A DNA stretch of 64,000 bases. Source: Marinibaculum sp040216765. Its GTDB lineage: Bacteria > Pseudomonadota > Alphaproteobacteria > Ferrovibrionales > Ferrovibrionaceae. The notes beneath the pieces were generated by a model that ran no database searches, was not told the origin of the DNA, and saw only the letters and a list, made by a program, of their open reading frames with translations. Both the position numbers and the translations under genes were made by a program. Positions 24,057 through 33,516 of the stretch are shown in pieces (the stretch's first letter is position 1; each line of letters starts with the position of its first letter). The stretch covers positions 18,790-82,789 of the forward strand of contig JAVJON010000016.1 of assembly GCA_040216765.1 (NCBI GenBank). The letters are read 5' to 3'.

Positions 24057-25313
24057 ATGAATCTTCAGGAACTTAAGGACAAGTCCCCGACAGAGCTGCT
24101 GAATACGGCGGAAACGCTGGAGGTGGAGAACGCGTCGACCCTGCGGAAGCAGGACATGATGTTCGCCATCCTGAAACAGCTGGCAGAGCGCGGGGAAGAG
24201 ATCACCGGCGGCGGCGTCCTCGAGATCCTGCAGGACGGTTTCGGCTTCCTGCGGTCGCCCGAAGCGAACTACCTGCCGGGTCCCGACGACATCTACATCA
24301 GCCCCAGCCAGATCCGGCGGTTCGGCCTGCGCACCGGCGACACCGTGGAGGGGCCGATCCGGAGCCCGAAGGACGGCGAGCGCTACTTCGCGCTGCTGAA
24401 GGTCACCGCGATCAATTTCGAGGACCCCGAGAAGGTCCGCCACAAGGTGCATTTCGACAACCTGACGCCGCTCTATCCCGAGGAGCGCCTGAAGCTCGAG
24501 CTGTCGGAGCCGCCGAAGGGCGACATGTCGTCCCGCGTGATCGACCTGATCTCGCCGCTGGGCAAGGGCCAGCGCGGGCTGATCGTGGCCCCGCCGCGCA
24601 CCGGCAAGACGGTGCTGCTGCAGAACATCGCCCATTCGATCACCGCCAACCATCCCGACGTCTACCTGATCGTGCTGCTGATCGACGAGCGGCCCGAGGA
24701 AGTGACCGACATGTCGCGCTCGGTCGTCGGCGAGGTGATCTCCTCCACCTTCGACGAACCGGCTGCGCGCCATGTGCAGGTCACCGAGATGGTGATCGAG
24801 AAGGCGAAGCGCCTGGTCGAACACAAGCGCGACGTGGTGATCCTGCTGGATTCCATCACCCGCCTGGCGCGCGCCTACAACACCGTCGTGCCGTCCTCCG
24901 GCAAGGTGCTGACCGGCGGTGTCGACGCGAACGCGCTGCAGCGGCCCAAGCGCTTCTTCGGCGCCGCCCGCAACATCGAGGAGGGTGGCTCGCTGACGAT
25001 CATCGCGACCGCCCTGATCGACACCGGGTCGCGGATGGACGAGGTGATCTTCGAGGAGTTCAAGGGCACCGGCAATTCGGAGATCATTCTCGACCGCAAG
25101 CTGGCCGACAAGCGGACCTTCCCGGCGATCGACATCACCAAGTCGGGCACCCGGAAGGAAGAGCTTCTGGTCGACAAGGGCACCCTGGCGAAGATGTGGG
25201 TGCTGCGCCGCATCCTGATGCCGATGGGCGTGGTCGACTCGATGGAATTCCTGATCGAGAAGCTGAAGCATACCAAGACCAACCAGGATTTCTTCGACAG
25301 CATGAACACCTGA
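24057..25313 (+). CDS. rho: Rho, transcription termination factor
   Basis: A 418-residue hexameric RNA-dependent ATPase that ends untranslated transcripts. The N-terminal helix bundle is followed by the cold-shock-like RNA-binding domain (GVLEILQDGFGFLRSP), the Walker A segment GLIVAPPRTGKTVLL, the Walker B region (VVILLDSITRLARAYN), the Q-loop and the R-loop (GGSLTIIATALIDTGSRMDE). Length and sequence are normal for the family. In relatives mnmE and mnmG follow; here a FecR gene follows instead. Confidence 0.98.
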   Translation: MNLQELKDKSPTELLNTAETLEVENASTLRKQDMMFAILKQLAERGEEITGGGVLEILQDGFGFLRSPEANYLPGPDDIYISPSQIRRFGLRTGDTVEGPIRSPKDGERYFALLKVTAINFEDPEKVRHKVHFDNLTPLYPEERLKLELSEPPKGDMSSRVIDLISPLGKGQRGLIVAPPRTGKTVLLQNIAHSITANHPDVYLIVLLIDERPEEVTDMSRSVVGEVISSTFDEPAARHVQVTEMVIEKAKRLVEHKRDVVILLDSITRLARAYNTVVPSSGKVLTGGVDANALQRPKRFFGAARNIEEGGSLTIIATALIDTGSRMDEVIFEEFKGTGNSEIILDRKLADKRTFPAIDITKSGTRKEELLVDKGTLAKMWVLRRILMPMGVVDSMEFLIEKLKHTKTNQDFFDSMNT

Positions 25314-25438
25314 GCCGGGCGGCACGCCGGCGCACGCTTTGGCGCCGCGGACCGGATAGGCTAGGGTCTGGGTCCGGCAGGGGCGCAGGCGGAAGCGGTC
25401 CCTGGCCGGTACTCCGGATAGCGACGAGGGTTACTGCG

Positions 25439-26131
25439 ATGCAGAGGGATTCGGCGTCTTGCCAGACAGGCCGCGGCCATCGATTCAGCCGGCGGGCGCG
25501 AGTCCTTTGCCTGGTTGCGCTCGTCGGCCTCGGCTTCGGATTTGCCGGCCCGGGCGGCAACCGGGTGGCGGAGGCTGCCGGCGAACAGGTTGCCGTGGCG
25601 TCGCGGATCAGCGGCACCGTGGAGCGCCTGACCCAGGGCAACCGCGTCGCCCTGAAGGTCGGCGACCCGGTCCAGGCCAGCGACCATATCCTCACCAGCG
25701 CCGACAGCCGGGCCCGGCTGCAGTTCCCCGACGGCTCGACGGTCGTTGTCGGCCCGGCCAGCGATCTCGAGATTGCCGCCTATGACATGACGTCGAAGAC
25801 GCAGCCCGGCGCCCTGCTGCGCCTGGCGCAGGGGATCGTCAAGGCGATCGTCGACACCCTGCCCGGCAACGGCCGGTTCCAGGTCGCCGCGCCAACCGCG
25901 GTGGCCGCCGTGCGCGGCACCTCGTTCATCGTCCAGGCCGACAAGGACAAGGCCGGGATATTCGTCATCGACGGCTTCGTCTTCGTCGATACGCCGCAGG
26001 CCTCCGGCGCCGCGGTGACCGTGCAGAACAACCAGGGGACCGACGTACCGGCCGGCGGCAAGCCCAGCGCGCCGGGGCCCTGGTCGACCGAGCGGGTCAG
26101 GTCCGTCTTCGCCTTGACCGGGCTGGAGTGA
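25439..26131 (+). CDS. Secreted FecR-domain protein
   Basis: A 230-residue exported protein. Residues 1-40 form a long signal peptide with probable cleavage after VAEAA. The FecR domain covers the mature part: GDPVQASDHILTSADSRARLQFPDGS, then LEIAAYD and the AVAAVRGTSFIV segment. No transmembrane anti-sigma helix and no sigma-factor gene are present, so it is not a classical FecR/FecI regulator. Such free periplasmic FecR proteins often precede CHASE2-containing sensors, exactly as here. It may bind peptidoglycan or a ligand and pass the signal to the CHASE2 domain (inference). Confidence 0.83.
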   Translation: MQRDSASCQTGRGHRFSRRARVLCLVALVGLGFGFAGPGGNRVAEAAGEQVAVASRISGTVERLTQGNRVALKVGDPVQASDHILTSADSRARLQFPDGSTVVVGPASDLEIAAYDMTSKTQPGALLRLAQGIVKAIVDTLPGNGRFQVAAPTAVAAVRGTSFIVQADKDKAGIFVIDGFVFVDTPQASGAAVTVQNNQGTDVPAGGKPSAPGPWSTERVRSVFALTGLE

Positions 26132-26295
26132 GAACGGACTGGTCCCGGCCCCTCCCCGCCCTTTGGTGCAGAAGTTGCACGATAGATGAGGCCGGTACAG
26201 AAACGGGAATATTCGGGCGATTTTGAGACAGGGTGTCGGGTTTCGGTGCCAACCCGGACGGCAATCCGCAGGCTGATTGTACGATTTCGGCACGG

Positions 26296-29200
26296 ATGTG
26301 CCACGCCTTGCGCTCTCGGGCCGGGATCGGAATCGTGAACGCCAGACAGATTATCGTCCTGACACTGATCCTGGGTCTGGTTGTCGCGTATACCATCCTG
26401 CGCGATCGCATTCCTGTGCTGCGCAATCTCGAAACCGCATCCATCGACCTGCGCTACACCATGCGCGGGCCGCGGCCGATCGGCGACGAGGTCGTCGTGC
26501 TTCTGGTCGACGACCAGACGATCGCCGAACTGGGTCGCTGGCCGCTCTCGCGGGACGTCTTCTCGCAGGCCCTGAACGGTATCGCCGCGGCGGGACCGCG
26601 GGTGGTGGTGTTCGACATGCTGTTCACGGAGCACCAGTCGGAGATCCCGCTCCATCTGCGGGCGGCACTCAATGCCGCGCTGGCCAGCCTGCCGCAGGAG
26701 GATCGCCGGCGCCTGTCGCTGGCGCACTTCCTGTCCACGACCAATGTCGATTCGCGTTTTGGCGACACGATCGGGCGCTTGGGCAATGTGATCCTGCCCT
26801 ATGCCTTCCGTCCGCCTGCCGCAGGCCGGATGCCGGCGACGGGGGCGGTGGTGGCAGCGCCCGGCGGGGCCTTGCCAACCGATCGGGCGGCGAACCCGGC
26901 CAGCGGCGCGCTGCCCGACTATGTGGCGGATTCCGCCTACCAGCACTATCGCCTGGACGCACGAGCCGAACGGCAATTGCCGCGGGCGCCGGGAGAGATC
27001 CTCGTGCCGGTCCACGCGATCGGTGCGCGCGCCGACCGGATGGGCCATGTGCAGGTGTTCTACGACACCGATGGCGCGCCCCGCTACGAGTTCCCCGTCA
27101 TGGCCTACCAGGAGGACCTCTACCCCTCCCTGCCCATCACCACGGCATCGGCCTATCTGGGCGTGGAGCCGGACGATATCCGGCTCGACCTGCCGACGGA
27201 GATCTGGCTCGGCGACAACCGGGTCCCGCTGGACCGCCATATCCGGCTGCCGATCAACTATGCCGGCGCCGCGGGCACCTACCCGACCTACTCCTTTGCC
27301 GATGTGGCCCAGGGCCGGGTCGACCCCGCGGTCTTCCGCGACCGTATCGTCATCATCGGCGCCGCGGCGCTGGGCCTGAACGATACCTTCGAGACGCCAT
27401 TCTCCAGCGTGATGCCCGGGGCCGAGCGCTATGCGACGGTCGTCGACCAGATCCTGCACGGGCTGACGCCGCAGACGCCGCACTGGGCGACGGCGCTGGA
27501 GATTGCCGTGGTGCTGCTGGGGGGAATCCTGGTGGGCTGGGTCACCGCACGGTCGCGGACAGCCTGGGCGGGCCTGCTGGCGGTCGGCCTGATCGGGCTC
27601 TGGCTGGGATTCCAGCAGGTGCTGTTCCAGGACCTGTACCTCGTCCTGGGGATTGTCGCGCCGACCGCTGCCTTCGCCTTCAGCTTCCTGGCGATATCGG
27701 TCGACCGGGCCTGGGCGGAGGAAGTCCGGCGCCGCCAGGCGGAGGCCGATCTGCGTCGCAGCGAGGAGCGCTATGCCCTTGCCACCAGGGGCGCCAATGA
27801 CGGCCTGTGGGACTGGAACATCGGTGCCGGCAGCCTGTTCGTTTCCGGACGCTGGCGAGAAATGGTCGGCGCGCTGGAGGAAGACAAGATCGAGCGCATG
27901 GAGGACTGGATCACCTGGCTGTTCCCGGAGGACCGCGCCGATTTCCGCGCCCAGCTGGATGTCCATCTGCGGGGCGAGACGGGGCAGTTCGACCATCAGT
28001 ACCGCGTGATGCACAGCGACGGGATGCCGCGCTGGATGCGGGCCCGGGGCCTGGCGATCCGCAACGCGGAGGGGCGTCCGGAACGGATGGCCGGGTCGCA
28101 GACCGACATCACCGAAGCCAAGCGGATGGAAGAGGAGATCGTCCACGGCAATCTGTACGACAGGCTGACCGACCTGCCGAACCGGGTGCTGCTGAAGGAA
28201 CGGCTGGGCCAGGCCCTGGCCCGCTATGACAGCGGCGCCGCCCCCGGCATCGCGCTGTTCTATATCGACCTCGATCGCTTCACCCTGGTGAATGACAGCC
28301 TGGGCTATGCCGCCGGCGACCGCGTGCTGGTCGCCGTGGGACGGCGGCTGCGGTCGCTGGTCGGCAAGGCCGATACCCTGGCGCGGGTCGGCGGCAACGA
28401 ATACGCCCTGCTGGTGGAAGGCATCGGCAACGGTGCGGACGCCCTGACGCACGCCGAGAAGCTGCGGGAGACCCTGGCCAGCGCCCATGCCGAAAGCGGC
28501 CGGCGGATCGTGCTGACCGCCAGCATCGGCTATGTCCTGGTCGGCCGCGAAACGGAGGAGGCGGAGGCCACGATCCGGGCCAGCCGGCTGGCGATGCTTG
28601 AGGCGAAGGCCAATGGCGGCTCGAGGGTCTGCGGCTACGACCCGAACATGCAGTCGCGGGTGACCGAACGCCTGGACGTGGAGAACGAGTTGCGGCGGGC
28701 GATCGCGCAGGAGGGAGAGATCCTGCTGCACTACCAGCCGATCGTCCGGCTGACCGATGGGCAGATCGCCGGCTTCGAGAGCCTGATGCGCTGGCGGCAT
28801 CCGGAACGGGGCTTCGTCTCGCCGGCGGAATTCATCCCCCTGGCGGAGGAAACCGGCCTGATCGTGGAGCTCGGGCAGCGGGCGCTGATCCTGGGCTGCC
28901 GCAGCCTGGCAGCCTGGCACAAGCGCTACGGGCCGGATCTCTGGCTCAGCGTCAACGTGTCGGCGCGTCAGCTCGCCGAGGGGGTCGTCGTCGACCAGGT
29001 GAAGCAGGCACTGGCCGCGACCGGCGTCCGGCCCGGCGCCCTGAAGATCGAGCTGACGGAAAGCGTCGCGATGGCCAATCCGGAGACCGCGATCGCCACC
29101 CTGGAGGAGATCGCCGAACTCGGGGTGAAGATCTCGATCGACGATTTCGGCACCGGCCATTCCTCGCTGGCCTATATCCACCGCCTGCCGTTCGACCTGC

Positions 29201-29466
29201 TGAAGATCGACCGCTTTTTCACCAGCCGGCTGGCGGAAAGCCGGCAGGGCATGGAAATCGTGGAGACCATCGCCACCCTGGGACACAATCTGGGTCGCGA
29301 GATGGTCGCGGAGGGGATCGAACGGAAAGACCAGATCGCCGCCCTTCGCACCCTGCCGATCACCTATGGCCAGGGTTATTATTTCGGCCGGCCGATGCCG
29401 GAGGAGATGGTGCGCGACCTGCTCGACCGGCAATATGGCCTGGTGGATCTGGCGCGGAAGGCCTAG
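26296..29466 (+). CDS. CHASE2-PAS-GGDEF-EAL signalling protein, likely c-di-GMP phosphodiesterase
   Basis: About 1056 residues. A first helix (about 17-32) leads to a periplasmic CHASE2 sensor (about 35-390), three hydrophobic helices (about 396-475), a PAS domain (about 484-610), a GGDEF domain (from about 622) and a C-terminal EAL domain (about 805-1045). The GGDEF signature reads GGNEY at 699-703, so diguanylate cyclase activity is doubtful. The EAL domain keeps E828 in the FESLMRW motif, ELTES, D949-D950 in DDFGTG, and VAEGIE, so c-di-GMP hydrolysis is likely. The GTG at 26335 with GGGA upstream is an alternative start. It probably reads a signal from the FecR protein encoded just before it. 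Confidence 0.9.
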   Translation: MCHALRSRAGIGIVNARQIIVLTLILGLVVAYTILRDRIPVLRNLETASIDLRYTMRGPRPIGDEVVVLLVDDQTIAELGRWPLSRDVFSQALNGIAAAGPRVVVFDMLFTEHQSEIPLHLRAALNAALASLPQEDRRRLSLAHFLSTTNVDSRFGDTIGRLGNVILPYAFRPPAAGRMPATGAVVAAPGGALPTDRAANPASGALPDYVADSAYQHYRLDARAERQLPRAPGEILVPVHAIGARADRMGHVQVFYDTDGAPRYEFPVMAYQEDLYPSLPITTASAYLGVEPDDIRLDLPTEIWLGDNRVPLDRHIRLPINYAGAAGTYPTYSFADVAQGRVDPAVFRDRIVIIGAAALGLNDTFETPFSSVMPGAERYATVVDQILHGLTPQTPHWATALEIAVVLLGGILVGWVTARSRTAWAGLLAVGLIGLWLGFQQVLFQDLYLVLGIVAPTAAFAFSFLAISVDRAWAEEVRRRQAEADLRRSEERYALATRGANDGLWDWNIGAGSLFVSGRWREMVGALEEDKIERMEDWITWLFPEDRADFRAQLDVHLRGETGQFDHQYRVMHSDGMPRWMRARGLAIRNAEGRPERMAGSQTDITEAKRMEEEIVHGNLYDRLTDLPNRVLLKERLGQALARYDSGAAPGIALFYIDLDRFTLVNDSLGYAAGDRVLVAVGRRLRSLVGKADTLARVGGNEYALLVEGIGNGADALTHAEKLRETLASAHAESGRRIVLTASIGYVLVGRETEEAEATIRASRLAMLEAKANGGSRVCGYDPNMQSRVTERLDVENELRRAIAQEGEILLHYQPIVRLTDGQIAGFESLMRWRHPERGFVSPAEFIPLAEETGLIVELGQRALILGCRSLAAWHKRYGPDLWLSVNVSARQLAEGVVVDQVKQALAATGVRPGALKIELTESVAMANPETAIATLEEIAELGVKISIDDFGTGHSSLAYIHRLPFDLLKIDRFFTSRLAESRQGMEIVETIATLGHNLGREMVAEGIERKDQIAALRTLPITYGQGYYFGRPMPEEMVRDLLDRQYGLVDLARKA

Positions 29467-29513
29467 GCACGGGCCCCGTTCGCGCCGCGCACCTGCATCC
29501 GGAAGGCAGCGAC

Positions 29514-30032
29514 TTGCCCCTTGTCAACCGAGTCCTGATCTGGCTTGCCGCCGCCACCACCCTGGCGGTGTTGCTCTGGTTTCTGGCGGCCCTGCTTTTC
29601 GGCCGGCAGGCGATCCTGGAATTCCTGTTCGGCGCGCCCGACCGCATGACGGTTTCCTTCGAGAGCCTGGTTCCACCGGGCACGCCGAATTCCTATCTGG
29701 TATGTCCGGCAGGATTTTGCCGCGCGGCGCGTCCGGCGGCGGAAAGCCCGGAATACGACGTTCCGGCCGCGCGGCTGGAGACCGCCTGGATGAGGATGCT
29801 GGAGCGTCAGCCGCGGGTCACCGTCCTTGCACAGGATGCGGCGGAACGGCAGCTGGATATCGAGCAGCGGTCGCTGCTGGTCGGTTATCCGGATACAGTC
29901 ACCGTCCGGTTCATCCCGTTGCAGGGATCGCGGTCGACCCTTGCGGTCTACAGCCGGTCGCACTACGGACGCTCCGACTACGGGGTCAACAAGGAGAGGG
30001 TCGAACACTGGCTCGACGACCTGGCGCTCTGA
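29514..30032 (+). CDS. DUF1499 family membrane-anchored protein
   Basis: A 172-residue protein with an N-terminal membrane helix (about 7-30) and a DUF1499 domain. Family landmarks are PNSYLVCPAGFC, the SPEYDVPAARLETAW segment, and the C-terminal SRSHYGRSDYGVNKERVEHWLDDL. Biochemical function is not established for the family. The start is a TTG with GGAAGG eight bases upstream. It lies 47 bases after the CHASE2 gene and may be cotranscribed with it. Confidence 0.85.
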   Translation: MPLVNRVLIWLAAATTLAVLLWFLAALLFGRQAILEFLFGAPDRMTVSFESLVPPGTPNSYLVCPAGFCRAARPAAESPEYDVPAARLETAWMRMLERQPRVTVLAQDAAERQLDIEQRSLLVGYPDTVTVRFIPLQGSRSTLAVYSRSHYGRSDYGVNKERVEHWLDDLAL

Positions 30033-30102
30033 GGGGCGCCGATCCGGCCGGCCTTGACCCGATCCGGCACTGGCCAGAGACTCCCCCAGACGAGGCTGAA
30101 GG

Positions 30103-31041
30103 ATGAACCTGCTCCATAAACCGCTGCAGAACGGCCCCGCGCCGGACCGCGGGGTCCGTGTGCCGCGCCCGTCGGAAGCCCGCGCGGTCGGCCGCAACCC
30201 CGATGCCTGGTCGCTCAGCGCCGGGGACGGTCGCTTCGAGATCCGCCTGACCCGGGACACGCGCGACATCGATGCCTCGCAGGCCCTGCGGTATCACGTC
30301 TTCTACGAGGAGATGGACGCCCGGCCGGATGCCGAGATGGCGCGCCTGCGGCGCGACGCGGATGCCTTCGACGCGATCTGCGACCATCTGCTGGTGCTCG
30401 ACCATTCCCGGCCGGAGGGCGATCGGGTGGTCGGCACCTATCGGCTGCTGCGCCGTGCTGTGGCCGAGGCCAATGCCGGCTTCTACTCGGCCTCCGAATA
30501 CGATCTCGCACCGGTCCTCAGCGCCATTCCGGCGGCCGAGGGCGGCGTGATGGAGCTGGGCCGGTCCTGCGTCCTGGCCGAATACCGCACCAATGCGACG
30601 ATCCAGATGCTGTGGCGGGGCCTCAGCTACTATGTCTTCGACCATGGCATCAGGATGATGTTCGGCTGCGCCAGCCTGCCCGGCCGCGATCCGCAGCAGC
30701 TCGCGGTGCCGCTGAGCTACCTGCATCACCACCACCTGGCGCCGGAGGAGGTCCGGGTGCGGGCGCTGCCCCACCTCCATGCCAGGATGGACCTGCTGCC
30801 GGCGGACGCGGTGGCGCCGCGCCGCGCGCTGCACCAGCTGCCGCCGCTGGTGAAGGCCTATCTCCGGCTGGGCTGCTATATCGGCGACGGTGCCGTGGTC
30901 GACCAGCAGTTCGGCACCACGGATGTCTTCATCATCCTGCCCATCGAGCGGGTCGCGCCGAAATACTACGCCCATTTCGACCGCGAGGAGCTGGGCGAGA
31001 AGGGCGGCGCCGGCGACGCTTCGGCCGGGGACGCCGCCTGA
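30103..31041 (+). CDS. OlsB-like GNAT N-acyltransferase
   Basis: A 312-residue GNAT-fold protein of the ornithine N-alpha-acyltransferase (OlsB) / hemolysin-like group. Supporting segments are FEIRLTRDTRDIDASQALRY, YEEMDARPD, VMELGRSCVLAEYRTNATIQMLWRGL and MMFGCASLPGRDP, in the family order. OlsB transfers a 3-hydroxyacyl chain from ACP to ornithine to make lyso-ornithine lipid. No olsA acyltransferase gene is adjacent, so either olsA is elsewhere or the product differs. It ends ten bases from the convergent GT2 gene. Confidence 0.85.
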   Translation: MNLLHKPLQNGPAPDRGVRVPRPSEARAVGRNPDAWSLSAGDGRFEIRLTRDTRDIDASQALRYHVFYEEMDARPDAEMARLRRDADAFDAICDHLLVLDHSRPEGDRVVGTYRLLRRAVAEANAGFYSASEYDLAPVLSAIPAAEGGVMELGRSCVLAEYRTNATIQMLWRGLSYYVFDHGIRMMFGCASLPGRDPQQLAVPLSYLHHHHLAPEEVRVRALPHLHARMDLLPADAVAPRRALHQLPPLVKAYLRLGCYIGDGAVVDQQFGTTDVFIILPIERVAPKYYAHFDREELGEKGGAGDASAGDAA

Positions 31042-31050
31042 CGCGCAGCG

Positions 31051-32217
31051 CTACGGCCCGGACAGCGGCGGCGACATGGCGTCGGCCAGCCGCACGGCCT
31101 GGGCGATGGTGTCGATCCCGGCCTTCCTGGCATCCAGGGTGACCCAATAGCCGCCATCGTCCTGCGGCTGGATCCCCGGCGTGAAGGACATGGTCGGAAT
31201 GCGCTGGTCCGGCGGCGGCAGCCGGATCTGCGCCGGATCCATGCCGACCTGCCGGGCGATGCGGTGCAGGCGATGGGTCAGCTCGTCGAACATCTCCGGC
31301 CCGAAGATCAGGAAGGTGCCGGCGAAATGCTGCAGCAGCGGGCCGGGCTCCAGCCGGTAGCGGAGGTCATCCGGGAAGTGGCGGGCCTTCACGCGGGCCC
31401 GGCAGCCGGCGACCATGGTCGGCATGTAGAGGGGAAAGTCCCAGCCATAGGGGACGAGGTCCCGTTCCGCCAGGCCGGCCTCGGCGGCGAAGCGGCTGTG
31501 GGCGGCCCGGATCCGCTCGGCATCGCCATTGGCGCCGCCATTGCTGGAGCCGGAATGGCCGTTCATTGTCAGCGGCCGCTCGCAGGCCAGGACCTTCTCG
31601 CCGTAGAAGGCGTTCAGCATCTCCGATTCGATGTCGCAGACCGGATCGACGAAATAGCGCCCGCCCTGGGCCTGACGGATGCGCGCGATCAACGCGGCGC
31701 TTGTCAGCCCGTGGTAGATCGACAGGCCATAGCCGCCGGTCGATTGCAGGGCGAACAGGCGGGCGAGTTCGGCCTTTGCGTCGTAGGGGCCGACCCGGTG
31801 CCCCAGGCGGATCGTCATCAGCCCCGGATAGAGGGTCGAATCCGGCCATTTGAAATCATGCCGGTACCAGGTCAGGTGGTCCGCCGGGTCGGCGGACAGG
31901 ATCCTGGCCGCCAGCGCAAGTCCGTCCGGCATCACGGCATCGTCGTCGCCGATCACCGTGACATAGCGCCCGCGGGCATGGTCCAGGCCGAATTCCCAGT
32001 TGTCGTGCATGGCCAGGCGGCGCGGGGGGGTGACGATCCGCAGGCGGGGATCCGTCACCTCGGACAGGATCTCGGCTGCCGGCGGCGTGCTACGGTTGTC
32101 CGCGACGATCAGCTCGAAATCGCCGAACTGCTGGGCCAGCACCGTCCGCACGCTGTGCAGCAGGGTTGCCGGGCGGTCCCGGGTGGGGATGATCACGGTG
32201 ACGAAGGGCGAGGTCAT
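31051..32217 (-). CDS. Glycosyltransferase family 2 protein
   Basis: A 388-residue GT-A fold enzyme. VTVIIPTRDRPATLLHSVRTVL starts the nucleotide-binding domain, FELIVADNRS follows, and VIGDDDAVMPDGL holds the metal-binding DxD. The C-terminal half (about 150-388) is long, has no membrane helix and does not match a family I know. An in-frame ATG at 32338 has a better Shine-Dalgarno sequence, but it would add a Pro-rich tail and leave only about 30 bases to the divergent Rieske gene. The acceptor is unknown; no polysaccharide genes adjoin. Confidence 0.82.
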   Translation of the reverse strand: MTSPFVTVIIPTRDRPATLLHSVRTVLAQQFGDFELIVADNRSTPPAAEILSEVTDPRLRIVTPPRRLAMHDNWEFGLDHARGRYVTVIGDDDAVMPDGLALAARILSADPADHLTWYRHDFKWPDSTLYPGLMTIRLGHRVGPYDAKAELARLFALQSTGGYGLSIYHGLTSAALIARIRQAQGGRYFVDPVCDIESEMLNAFYGEKVLACERPLTMNGHSGSSNGGANGDAERIRAAHSRFAAEAGLAERDLVPYGWDFPLYMPTMVAGCRARVKARHFPDDLRYRLEPGPLLQHFAGTFLIFGPEMFDELTHRLHRIARQVGMDPAQIRLPPPDQRIPTMSFTPGIQPQDDGGYWVTLDARKAGIDTIAQAVRLADAMSPPLSGP

Positions 32218-32368
32218 GGGCGGCGGTTCGGCTGGCTGCGGCCCCGGCTGGGCGATTTGCGGGCTTGACACGCCAGGGGGCAAGGACCTTGTCTCGGCTG
32301 GCCGGCCTGCAGCCCCATTCTGGCGGTTGCCGGTCATAGACACCACCCTTCGAAGGACGGCAAGCAAG

Positions 32369-33502
32369 GTGAACAGCCTGTCTACCGCGCGCGGGCCGGA
32401 ACCGGCAGCCGGCGAAGGCCCGGACGAGGGCGCGACCTCTGCCATGCGCCGGACAGCGGCCAGCATGCTGCGGGGGCTCTGGTATCTCGCCCTGCCGGGG
32501 CATGCGCTGCGGCCGGGCGCCATGAAGCCCGTCACCCTGCTGGGCGAACCGGTCCTGTTGTGCCGCGACCGCGGCGGCGCGGTCTTTGCCCTGCGCGATG
32601 TCTGCCCGCATCGCGGCATCCCGCTGCATCACGGCCGGTTCGACGGCGAGACGGTGATGTGCGGCTATCACGGCTGGCGCTTCGACCGCAGCGGCACGGC
32701 CTGCGAGATCCCCTCCCTGCTGGCGGACCAGAAGGTCAACCTGTCCCGCATCCGCTGCGGCGGCTGGCGGGTGCAGGAGCATCAGGGGCTGATCTGGATC
32801 TTCATGCCCGCGGCGGGCGGCGAGGCTGCCCCGGGCGAGCCGCCGCCGGTCCCCGAGATGCCCGGCCTGCCGCCAGGGGCGCGGCCCGGCATCGCCACCA
32901 GCATGGCGTTTCCCTGCACGGCCGATCACGCCGCCTTCGGCCTGATGGACCCGACCCATGCGGCTTTCGTCCATACCTCCTGGTGGTGGAAGCGGAATGC
33001 CCGGAAGCTGCGGGAGAAGCGGAAGAGCTTCGAACCGGCGCCGCTGGGCTGGCGCATGGTCCGCCATGCCCTGCCGCCGGAGAACCGCGCCTACCGGCTG
33101 TTCGGCGAGAATGTCACGACGGAGATCCGCTATGCCCTGCCGGGCCTGCGGATCGAGCATGTCCAGGGCAGTCGCCACAGCGCCGTCGGCCTGACCGCGA
33201 TCACGCCGGTGGACGAACGAAACACCCAGGTCTACCAGATCTTCTACTGGACCCTGCCCTGGCTGGGCCTGCTGCGCCCCGTCGCCTGGACCCTGGTGCG
33301 GCGCTTCCTGGACCAGGACCGGCAGATGGTGATCAAGCAGCAGGAGGGCCTGCCCCATGCCGATCGCCTGATGCTGGTCAACGATGCAGACACCCAGGCA
33401 CGCTGGTTCGACCGCCTCTGCCGGGAATGGGAGCGCGCGCAGGCCGAGGGCCGCCCCTTCGTCAATCCGCTGCGGCCGCAGACCCTGCGGTGGCGCAGCT
33501 GA
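32369..33502 (+). CDS. Rieske non-heme iron oxygenase, oxygenase subunit
   Basis: About 377 residues. The N-terminal Rieske [2Fe-2S] domain has CPHRGIPLHHGR and CGYHGWRF. The C-terminal catalytic domain contains the mononuclear iron motif DHAAFGLMDPTHAAFVH. This layout matches single-component-type aromatic oxygenases such as vanillate O-demethylase or phenylpropionate/dicamba-type monooxygenases, which hydroxylate or demethylate an aromatic or related substrate. No ferredoxin or reductase gene is adjacent, so electrons must come from elsewhere. The GTG at 32369 follows AAGGACG; an ATG at 32444 is an alternative start. It is followed by an EamA transporter gene. Confidence 0.88.
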   Translation: MNSLSTARGPEPAAGEGPDEGATSAMRRTAASMLRGLWYLALPGHALRPGAMKPVTLLGEPVLLCRDRGGAVFALRDVCPHRGIPLHHGRFDGETVMCGYHGWRFDRSGTACEIPSLLADQKVNLSRIRCGGWRVQEHQGLIWIFMPAAGGEAAPGEPPPVPEMPGLPPGARPGIATSMAFPCTADHAAFGLMDPTHAAFVHTSWWWKRNARKLREKRKSFEPAPLGWRMVRHALPPENRAYRLFGENVTTEIRYALPGLRIEHVQGSRHSAVGLTAITPVDERNTQVYQIFYWTLPWLGLLRPVAWTLVRRFLDQDRQMVIKQQEGLPHADRLMLVNDADTQARWFDRLCREWERAQAEGRPFVNPLRPQTLRWRS

Positions 33503-33516
33503 GTGCCGCCGGGCGC

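Noticed and set aside
23615..24058. Possible small Pro-rich protein on the minus strand in the rho leader
   Set aside because: No ribosome-binding site, overlapping alternatives in two frames, no signal peptide or motif; best read as non-coding leader.
25439..26131. FecR as part of a FecI/FecR sigma-factor signalling system
   Set aside because: There is no sigma-factor gene, no TonB receptor and no cytoplasmic anti-sigma segment; the protein is fully exported.
25780..29433. A very long open frame (over 1200 codons) on the minus strand opposite the CHASE2-PAS-GGDEF-EAL gene
   Set aside because: It is antisense to a gene with clear catalytic motifs. High GC makes stop codons rare in the opposite frame, and its translation is His/Gln/Arg/Pro-rich without domains.
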